This document shows, in pieces, positions 24,660-32,116 of a stretch of DNA of 64,000 nt. The DNA is taken from positions 64,732,951 to 64,796,950 of the forward strand of contig NC_133402.1 in NCBI RefSeq assembly GCF_047511655.1, written 5' to 3'. This DNA is from Castor canadensis. Its lineage: Eukaryota > Chordata > Mammalia > Rodentia > Castoridae. Each line of letters starts with the position of its first letter. The stretch's first letter is position 1. A model generated the notes under the pieces. That model was not told the DNA's origin, ran no database searches, and worked only from the letters and a program-made list of their open reading frames with translations. Both the position numbers and the translations under genes were made by a program.

Positions 24660-25925
24660 AATAGGCTCTCTCTTCTTTTTCTCACCCGTTCCTGATTCCA
24701 GTATGAATATAGGCTCTCCTCAGAATGACAGATGATGCGGGGCAGCACAGCCACTAGGACACAGAATTCTTCAGAGCCATTAAACACATTAGTTGATAGG
24801 CAAGGGGTGAGCCCGGACTGTGAGCATATCCACCATCCATTGCCTTTTGGAATTACCGACTTAATACCATTGCCCCAGGTGGGGCGCATAGGTCCTGTTT
24901 TCCCACTGGCACCTTCCCTAAGCAGGTTCCTTGGCTGCTCACTTGTTGTATGGTCAGACCTCTCTTACGGTCTCCCCAGAAACATTGGGTAGGGTTTTCA
25001 CTAGTCAAGATGTCGTAGCTGACATTTAGCCCTATTGCCTCATAGAATGGGGGCCTCACATCATAGCACAGCCAGCAGGAGGTAGTCATATTGGGGTTGG
25101 TGTGATTCAATGTTAGGAATGCAGCATTTACCAGATTCCAGAGGGGGTCTGTGGACCCGGTCATGAGACTGGGCGTCACCAAGGGAGGGCCGGTGCCTAA
25201 TGGTCCTGGAGTTTTAATACTAGCCTTTGTGTGAGGCTGGGTAGGGACTGGGGTTGTGCGAGGTCGGAGAGGTGGCTCTACATAGAGCGGCTTAAGTACT
25301 TTGTTGGGGCCTACCGTTTTGGACGGTGGCCCCATGGGCTCGACTTTTAATCTGATTACTACTGTCAAGCCAGAATGTCCACCATATTTATAAAACACAA
25401 GTCCCCACACCTTACCTTGTATCCACCCTGGGGTGTCCTCTTTGCCACTGTCAGTGAAAGTGACCTTGATTCTATCTGTATCTGTGGGCTGGCATTTATG
25501 GGTGGGTGACGGAATTCTGCGCCCCCAGGATACCCCATTTACAAAGGCAAATTTGACTAGGTCCGGTTTTGCTATCCCCCACTTCCGTTCACCATCGTTG
25601 GATGTGACACATGCCCATGACTTACAGAAGGAGTATTGTAGCCGGGGCAAGCATAAAAACCATAACGTCGGGCTGACTCCAGGGCAGTAGACTTGTAGGC
25701 AGGATTGATGTCTCTGAAGCAGAATTGAAGCTCCGGCCACCAAGTTCCTATGGGGGCAGTGCGAGTAGTCTCATTAAGGGTGGTATGAGTCTCCCCATTG
25801 GTGAGTATCCAGGTTTGCTTATAGGGCTGGTGAGGGTTGGTTTCTGCGAGGCTCCTGCTCTGGGCATTGAGCAAGATCAGAGCAACCAGCCAACCCATCC
25901 GTGGCTGCTCCTGAAGACTCTGCAT
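24660..25925 (-). pseudogene. env: env SU (surface subunit) remnant
   Basis: SU binds the receptor. The ATG at 25925 is followed by a signal-peptide-like hydrophobic stretch (around residues 10-20) and overlaps the last 107 bp of pol in another frame, as in gammaretroviruses. The frame shifts near 25630, continues through a proline-rich region (about 25160-25310) and the CWLC motif (25066-25077), and shifts again near 24845-24865. It then shows a C-terminal part with GLTPCLS and a basic RVRKRR cleavage-like site (24671-24688). A third shift separates it from TM. The three pieces use three successive frames, so no SU can be made. Several N-glycosylation sequons (for example NHT, NMT, NVS) remain visible. 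Confidence 0.9.
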
Positions 25926-27183
25926 GTTCCCGGGGTTGCAAAAGCTTCAGCTTCAATGGGTTATCTGGGTGCCACCATGCGTTCCACTCTCTAGCCTCTT
26001 TCTGTTCCTGATGATTGGCTTGACGCACATGGGAGTGATGGACCCAAGGCCCGATGCTGTCAACCTTAAGAGCAGTGGGAGTAACCAGAATGACCAGGTA
26101 AGGGCCTTTCCATCTTTCTTCCAGAGTGCGGGCTCTGTACTTCTTTACCCATACCCAATCCCCTGGGACGATGCCATGTTCCAGGTTTGATGTGTCCTTT
26201 TTCTCATACAAGGCATGCACTATGGGCCAGATTTCACGTTGGACCTCCTGTAGGGCTTTTAAGCTGGCCAAGTAATTTGGGGCCGTACTGGGGTCTTGGT
26301 CTGGTAGGGTTTGGACAATAATGGGGGGCAGAGCCCCGTATAGAATTTCAAAATGTGTCAATCCATGTACCTATGGTGAATTTCGAACCCGGAAGATGGC
26401 ATAGGGTAGGAGGGCCACCCAGTCTCAGCCAGTCTTGATGGCTAATTTAGATAAGGTCTTCTTTAGGGTCCAATTCATTCTTTCTACCTGCCCTGAGCTC
26501 TGGGGGTTATATTCACAATGCAGTTTCCAATTAGTCCCCACTGCCCAGGCCAGCCCTTGTAGGACGTTACTGATGAATGCCGGACCGTTATCAGAGCCTA
26601 GAGTTTCGGGGATGCCTTATCTGGGTATGATTTCCTCCAGCAAAACCTTAGCTACGACTTGAGAAGTCTCTCGTTTTGTAGGAAAAGCCTCCACCCAGCC
26701 TGAGAAGGTGTCTATCAGAACCAACAAATACCTATACCCATATCTTCCCAGCTTCACCTCTTTGAAATCCACTTCCCAGCTCCGTCCTGGTGCCCTCCCC
26801 CGTACCCGTGTACCTGTATGTAGGAGTCCCTTTTTGCTGGGTTTCATAGCCTGGCACCTGGCACATTGGTCCACAATCTTTTGAATCTGGGCTGTTTGGT
26901 GCAGGAACCGGAGGTGGGCCGACTCGAGGAGGGTGAGCAGTTTCTTCTTGCCTAAATGGTTGGCTCAATGTAAATTGGAGAGGAGAAACAGTCCTAACTT
27001 TTCAGGAAGGATCAGCCGCCCTTTGATATCACGATACCAGCCTTGCTGATTGGGCTCTGGGCACCGGTGATCTTGGATCTACTGTTTGTCTTCCAGGGTG
27101 TACTTGGGTAGCAGTGGCAAGCGTGGAAGCTTGGGCACGGGTAAGGTCAGCGCTAGGGTCGTGGAGGCCAAAGCAGCATTTCA
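25819..27183 (-). pseudogene. pol: pol integrase remnant
   Basis: Integrase joins viral DNA to the chromosome. All of it lies in the same frame as the rest of pol. An N-terminal HHCC zinc region spans about 26850-26960, with CARC at its end. The catalytic triad is complete: Asp 26767-26769, Asp 26590-26592 and Glu 26482-26484, with 35 residues between the last two. A C-terminal domain has GDWVWVKK (around 26150). In-frame stops interrupt it at 27181-27183 (TGA), 27079-27081 (TAG), 26965-26967 (TGA), 26617-26619 (TAA), 26425-26427 (TGA) and 26371-26373 (TAG). I see no frameshift. The end of pol at 25819 overlaps the env start. Confidence 0.9.
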
Positions 27184-28977
27184 GGCCGCTATGTCCGCAC
27201 GCTGGTTCCCTGTAGCTTCTGGAGTCTGGGCAGATTGGTGACCAGGAACATGTACTACCACCACAGCTTGGGGCTTCTGCACCGCAGTCAGTAGTCTCTG
27301 GATCTCCAGGAGGTTACGTAGCTCCTTTCCTTCTGCTGTAATGAAACCCCTTTCCCGGTAGATGGTGCCATGTACATGGACGGTGCCGAAAGCATAATGG
27401 CTGTCGGTATAAACAGTCACTCGTTTTCCCTCAGCCCGCTCTAGTGCCTCTGCCAGCGCGATCAGTTCAGCCTTCTAGGCTGAGGTCCCCGGGGGCAGCG
27501 GGGCACTCCAAATTATGTTCCCACCTTGGTCCACCACCGCTGTGCCCATCTTACGCACCCCATCCGAGATGAAACTACTCCCATCTATATACCATACCAG
27601 CTCACTGTTGGGTAGGGTTGAGTCCTGGAGATCGGGGAGCACTTGGGTGATTTCAGCTATAATCTCCTGACAGTCATGTAGAGGGGCTTCCAGGTCCAGA
27701 TTTGGCAGCAAGGTGGCCGGATTTAGAGAAACCGGGTCAGAGAAGAGGATTCGGGGAGCATCCAGCAAGAGTCCTTGGTAATGAGTCAGTCGGACGTTGG
27801 TCATCCATCTACCTGGAGGGTGCTTTAGGACTCCCTCTACTGCATGGGGGGTTACCACCTTCAGATGTTGCCCAAAAGTGAGCTTATCTGCGTCCTTTAC
27901 CATTAGGGCAACTGCCACTATGATCTGCAGGCATGGGGACCAGCCCGCTGCAACTGGGTCTAACCTTTTGGATAAATAAGCAACTGGCCGCTTCCAGGGC
28001 CCTAGGTGCTGCATTAGTACCCCTTTCGCTATCCCCCTTCTTTTGTCTACAAAGAGGGTGAAGGGCTTTAGAGGGTCTGGCAGCACCAGGGCCGGGGCTC
28101 TCAGGAGGGCGGTCTTGAGCTCCTCAAAGTCCTTTTGTTCATCTGGCTCCCAGGCCCAAGGGGCCTTGTCCTTAGTTGCCTCGTATAAGGGTTTTGCCAG
28201 TTCAGCATAACCCAATATCCACAGCCGGCAGTAGCCCGCCGTCCCCAGGAACTCGCGGACTTCTCGAGCCGAGGTGGGGATGGGGAGTCTGAGAATAGTT
28301 TCTTTCATAGCATTCATTAACCATCTGGTTCCCTCTTTTAGTTCATACCCCAGGTAGGTGACTGTTTGTCTACAAATTTGAGCCTTCTTTGCACTGGCCC
28401 GATAGCCCAACTTCCCCAGCTCCTGGAGGAGGTCTCCAGTGGCTTGCCAGCACTCAGCTTCAGATGCAGCTGCCAAAAGCAAGTCATCTACATACTGCAA
28501 AAGTGTGGTGGAACTGTGGCTCTGGCGATATGAGTCCAGATCCTGATTAAGAGCCTCGTTGAACAGAGTAGGGGAGTTTTTGAAACCTTGTGGAAGTCTA
28601 GTCCATGTTAACTGTCCAGGGGTTCCTGTATTTTCATCATGCCATTCAAAGGCAAAAATATGTTGACTATTGGGTGCCAGGCCTATGCTAAAAAAAGCAT
28701 CTTTCAAGTCCAAAGTGGTATACCAAACATGGGAGGGGGGAAAATGGCTCAGCAAGGTATAGGGGTTGGGGACTGTGGGGTGGATGTCCTCAACCCTCTT
28801 GTTTACTTCCCTTAAATCTTGGACTGGCCTATAGTCTTTTCCCCCGGGTTTCTTAACGGGGAGAAGTGGAGTGTTCCAAGCAGAATGGCAGGGCCATAAT
28901 ATTCCAGCCTCCAGGAGATGGCTTATGTGAGGGGCAATCCCCCTCTGTGCCTCGGAAGACGTGGGATACTGATGGAC
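27184..28977 (-). pseudogene. pol: pol reverse transcriptase / RNase H remnant
   Basis: RT copies the viral RNA and RNase H removes the RNA strand. After an in-frame TGA at 28978-28980 the frame is open for about 500 codons. It includes the fingers ('[17 protein letters not shown]'), motif A (TLDLKDAF, first catalytic Asp) and the YVDD box at 28483-28494. Then come the thumb and connection, and the start of RNase H with YIDGSS. A TAG at 27475-27477 interrupts RNase H; the frame then resumes with a further acidic block (YTDSHYAF) and a His/Asp end (GNQRAD). All RT catalytic aspartates are present. With only one internal stop this is the best-preserved long stretch of the provirus. Confidence 0.92.
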
Positions 28978-29532
28978 TCAGATGGGCTGAGCTGAAGCCT
29001 TGATCTCTACTATTACCAGGGCTCGATGTTCCACCAGCCCCACACCTGCTATTTCTGCCCAAGCCTGGGGGTAGGTTTGAATCCAATAAGCCATTTCAGG
29101 GGACCACTCAATAGGTTTCGGGGGAGGGTCCCGCAAGGAGAACAAGTGATGTTCATCTTTGAGAGACATGGTCAAGACTTGGAGGGGCTGTCCTTGTCCA
29201 TCTGTCACTTTGATACCATCCAGCTCAAAGTGAATGTGAGCCCTCACCTTAGTTAGCAGATCGCATCCCAGAAGGGGGGCAGGGCACTCAGGAATGACCA
29301 GAAAGGAATGGGTCACCTGATGTCGGCCCAAATCCACCTGACGTTTGATAGTCCATTGATATGCCTTGGATCCAGTGGCTCCCTGCACAAGGCTAATTCT
29401 CTGGGACAGTGGCTCAGTAGGTTTATTAAGGACTGAATATTGGGCCCCTTTGTCCACCATGCATCTCACAGGCTTCCCCTCCACATATATGGTTACCCAA
29501 GACTCGAGGAGGGGGTCGGAGTCCCGTGCCCT
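28978..29532 (-). pseudogene. pro: pro (protease) remnant with altered active site
   Basis: The aspartic protease cuts Gag and Gag-Pol. It follows the gag TAG directly and in the same frame. The active-site motif reads V-D-K-G-A (about 29448-29462), whereas retroviral aspartic proteases have Asp-Thr/Ser-Gly, so a lysine replaces the hydroxyl residue. A later LLGCDLL stretch corresponds to the region near the C-terminal Gly-Arg/Cys-Asp block. The frame then runs on to the TGA at 28978-28980, at the pro/RT boundary. The domain is otherwise open and of normal size, but I expect it to be inactive. Confidence 0.9.
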
Positions 29533-29535
29533 CTA
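29533..29535 (-). promoter_or_regulatory. gag-pol UAG readthrough codon
   Basis: The minus strand reads TAG in the frame shared by nucleocapsid and protease, followed at once by purine-rich sequence (AGGGCACGGGAC). Gammaretroviruses make Gag-Pol by suppressing such a UAG. I did not fold the downstream pseudoknot. Confidence 0.85.
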
Positions 29536-31196
29536 GTCACTGTCCATTCCAGCTAACAGGACTTGGGCATCATTATTGGGCCTGCTATTTGGTCCCGGGT
29601 GACCCTGGAGTTTGGGACATTCCTTCTTCCAGTGTCCATATTCCTTACAATAGGCACATTGTCCCTGGTCTAGCCTGGGTCGATCTCTTTGGGGACATGT
29701 GGGACCAGTCCATCCAGAACTCGGTCCAGCCAGACCCTGGACTCCTGCTATAAATATCTTAGCCATCTCTTTTTGCTGTTTCTTGTTTTCCTTCCTCTGG
29801 TGTTCCCTGTCCTCCTTCCAAATCCTTTCTTGTAGTTCCTGATTCTCCTTCCTGATTCTATCCTCTCGTTCTTCTGGGGTTTCTTGGGTGTTAAAAACCC
29901 TTTCAGCTACTTTCATCAGATCCCAGGTAGTCATCTCCCCAAGCCCTTCCTGCTTATATAGTTTCTTCCTAATATCAGGGGCAGCCTGATTTATGAAGGA
30001 CATTATCACAGCTGACTGATTCACCTCCGCTAGTGGCTCTAGGGGGGTATACTGTCTGTATGCATCGTAAAGACGCTCAAGGAATGCGGCTGGGCTTTCA
30101 TTTTCCCCCTATATTATTGCCTTTACCTTAGCCAAATTGGTAGGGCGGCGGGCTGCCACCCGGAGGCCTGCCATAAGAGGCTAGCGGTAGACCCAGAGAC
30201 ACTCCCTACCTTCTGTGGTCCCATAGTCCCAGTCAGGTCTGTTTAAAGGAAAACGATCATCAATCAGGTTTGGCAGGGTGGTCGGTCGCCCATTGTCACC
30301 GGGGACATTCTTTCTGGCTTCAATGAGAATCTGCTCCTGTTCTTCGGTGGTGAATAGGGTCTTAAGGAGCTGCTGACAGTCATCCCATGTGGAACTGTGA
30401 GTATGCAAAATGGACTCGAACAGATCAGTCAGGCCTCTAGGGTCCTCAGAAAAAGGAGGATTCTGGGCTTTCCATTTGTACAGGTCACTATTGAAAAAGG
30501 CCAATACTGATAGGTGAGTCCCCCATTGGGACCAGCACCACCCAGGGCCCACACCAGGAGGATGGGGGGCCCAGTGGAAGTGGAGGAGGGCTCTTTCTCT
30601 GGGGTTTCTTCTCACTGCCTATGGGGCCTGAGTCCCCTCGCCAGTCCGGAGACCAGGGCAGGGGGTGCAGACGGGGAGGCTGACAAGTGGGGAAGCTCAG
30701 AGGAGCCATCTGCCTCTGGCTGGAGTGGCACGGCAGCGGCATATGGCGGGGGAAGTACTTCACAATCTAAGTCTATCAAGGATGGATGGAGAGTTGGGTC
30801 TTCCTGAAGAATAGGCTTCTTAAGGGAATTAACGGGAGTGGGGGTGTTCCCCGACACGGCCAGTATTGCGGGCCCGTCTGTAGGTGCTCCATGGATAAAT
30901 GGCCGCAGCCAGGAAGGGGGGTCTTCTACTAAAGTCTGCCACATAAGGACATAGGGATATTGATCAGGGTGGCCATGAAGACCGGGTCTATTAATGACAT
31001 CTTGGACCTTCTTAATCGTGTCCAAGGAGAAGGTACCTTGAGGAGGCCAGCCTACATTAAAGGTTGGCCATTCCACTGAGCAAAGGGTGTCAAACTTACC
31101 TTTCTTAATTTTCATGCCATAATTGTGTCCCTTAGTGCGGATTTCTGAAAAATGACTCAGAAGAAGGGTCTTAGGAGTTACCTGAGCCTGTCCCAT
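29533..31196 (-). pseudogene. gag: gag remnant (MA-p12-CA-NC)
   Basis: Gag builds the virus core. The ATG at 31194-31196 starts MGQ, a myristoylation signal. MA and the p12 region are open for 194 codons and contain a PPPY late-domain motif (residues 149-152). A TGA at 30612-30614 ends that frame. The same frame can be followed into the start of capsid (QYWPF near 30500), where a one-base indel in the A5 run at 30494-30498 moves the rest to the pol frame. Capsid continues ([16 protein letters not shown]) with TAG codons at 30181-30183 and 30109-30111. It is followed by a charged coiled region (about 29770-29890) and one CCHC knuckle at 29617-29658. The last codon before the readthrough TAG is at 29536. 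Confidence 0.93.
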
Positions 31197-31454
31197 GATG
31201 ATCAGGAGAGATGGACAGAGGAGACAGCAAAAAACAAAAGAGACAATTCCAGCAGACAAACAAATTCGCACAGGACTCTCCAACATACACAAGTTCCGGC
31301 CGGTCAACCAGACTACTCTCACAGGTGTAATTCCATTCACACCAGCCTCTGGATCCTTACCCAAAGACCGCCCAAAAGGCGTCCACTGAGGACACCAGCG
31401 CGGCTCCTGACTGTCGGGGGTGTCTCCCACGACTTCCAATAGTGAAGCCTCCAG
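31197..31454 (-). CDS. glycoGag-type leader in frame with gag (near-cognate start, putative)
   Basis: The gag reading frame stays open upstream of the MGQ methionine to a TGA at 31500-31502, with no stop for 101 codons. A CTG at 31452-31454 has a strong start context (GCC before it, G after it) and would add 86 residues. An in-frame ATG at 31284-31286 would add 30. The last roughly 23 residues before MGQ are hydrophobic (residues such as AGIVSFVFCC), as expected of a membrane segment. Murine leukaemia viruses make glycosylated Gag from an upstream CUG with an 88-residue leader and a membrane segment near the Gag start, so size, start type and layout all fit. No sequence comparison was possible, and any product would stop at 30612. 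An ordinary untranslated leader open by chance remains possible. Confidence 0.6.
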
Positions 31455-31613
31455 GGCTGTGACCCCTTCCTTCCACTCAATGAGAATTCCCAACCAAATT
31501 CAGACGGGGACACTAAGTCCCTCCAAACGGAGGTGGCCAATCCTCCTTCCGTGGTCTTTCTCAACTAAACCTCAGTATCAGAGGCCGTTTGTTCCTCTCA
31601 GGGAGGGGCTGAG

Positions 31614-31631
31614 ATCTCGGTGGGACTTCCA
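31614..31631 (-). promoter_or_regulatory. Primer-binding site, tRNA-Gln type
   Basis: Two bases inside the 5' LTR the minus strand reads TGGAAGTCCCACCGAGAT. It is complementary, apart from one or two positions, to the 3' end of tRNA-Gln as I know it. This differs from the tRNA-Pro site of most murine leukaemia viruses. The TGG start and the spacing fit a genuine site. Confidence 0.8.
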
Positions 31632-31707
31632 GATGTTGGGGTCCGAAGTTGACCACCCCTCAGAGGAATACAAAGACACTCACTATAATGTAAGCCTCAA
31701 AGCGAGG

Positions 31708-31713
31708 TTTATT
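31708..31713 (-). promoter_or_regulatory. Polyadenylation signal AATAAA (5' LTR)
   Basis: AATAAA on the minus strand, 84 bp downstream of the TATA box. The 3' LTR has lost this hexamer. Confidence 0.8.
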
Positions 31714-31791
31714 TCCAGCCAGCTGGGGTCCGGGTATCTGCCCGACGCAGTGGGTTTCAACATGGACCCCGAATACAAAATTCAGGCTGCT

Positions 31792-31797
31792 TTTATA
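31792..31797 (-). promoter_or_regulatory. LTR TATA box (5' LTR)
   Basis: TATAAA on the minus strand in an A-rich setting. Transcription would be expected to start about 25-30 bp downstream, near 31765. Confidence 0.75.
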
Positions 31798-32112
31798 TTT
31801 TTTTGACATTAGTCACGGTCACACAGCAATTTTTATGGTCCCTGGGGTCACATATTTCTGATATCACCCACATCTTGGTGGGGCAAGATTACTTGAAGAT
31901 TATTTATCAGGAATTTGGTAATCACCAGGTGTCTCAACTCATTGACTCACATACCGTTTTAGCAAGATTAACCAGAAACAGTCCCTGTTCCCAGAAACCG
32001 TCCCACCTCCCTTAGTTCCAGTAAGTGGTGGCTTGGGTCATGTTAGCCATGGCCAGTTTCAGGCTGAGTGGGCTGCAAGCCTCAAAGGTACCCTAACATT
32101 TGTACCCTAACA

Positions 32113-32116
32113 GTAT
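32113..32116. repeat. Target site duplication (right copy, GTAT)
   Basis: gtat follows the final CA of the right LTR and matches 23550-23553. Beyond it the interrupted L1 sequence resumes. Confidence 0.85.

Larger units (their letters stand above)
23554..32112 (-). mobile_element. Gammaretrovirus-type (class I) endogenous provirus, complete but defective
   Basis: An 8,559-bp provirus lies in minus orientation with the order 5' LTR (31634-32112), primer-binding site, leader, gag, pro-pol, env, polypurine tract, 3' LTR (23554-24036). It has a 4-bp GTAT duplication. Features seen that define the gammaretroviral type are gag and pol in one frame split by a TAG, a single CCHC nucleocapsid knuckle, a PPPY late motif, CWLC in SU, CX6CC in TM, and env overlapping the pol end. 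All coding regions are broken, so it cannot make a complete virus. It is inserted in an older L1 of the same orientation, and its base composition is clearly richer in G+C than the L1 and flanks. Confidence 0.95.
31634..32112 (-). repeat. 5' LTR of the provirus (479 bp)
   Basis: TG...CA ends. TATAAA lies at 31792-31797 and AATAAA at 31708-31713, both on the minus strand, so U3, R and U5 are in normal order. An AP-1-like TGACTCA lies at 31943-31949. The outer end carries two copies of gtaccctaaca (32088-32098 and 32102-32112). The promoter elements are intact here, so LTR-driven transcription toward the L1 is conceivable. Confidence 0.95.

Noticed and set aside
24732..26662. Several plus-strand open frames across env and integrase (for example 24732-24992, 25433-25690, 25725-25994, 25924-26190)
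   Set aside because: They are shadows of the minus-strand retroviral genes, which have clear motifs in the opposite strand.
31284..31286. In-frame ATG as the main start of gag
   Set aside because: It would add 30 residues before the MGQ myristoylation start. The MGQ start at 31196 fits the family, so this ATG is mentioned only as an alternative leader start.
30514..31806. Plus-strand open frames over gag and the LTR
   Set aside because: They lie antisense to gag and the LTR, have no recognisable domain, and one pair simply repeats because it crosses both LTRs.
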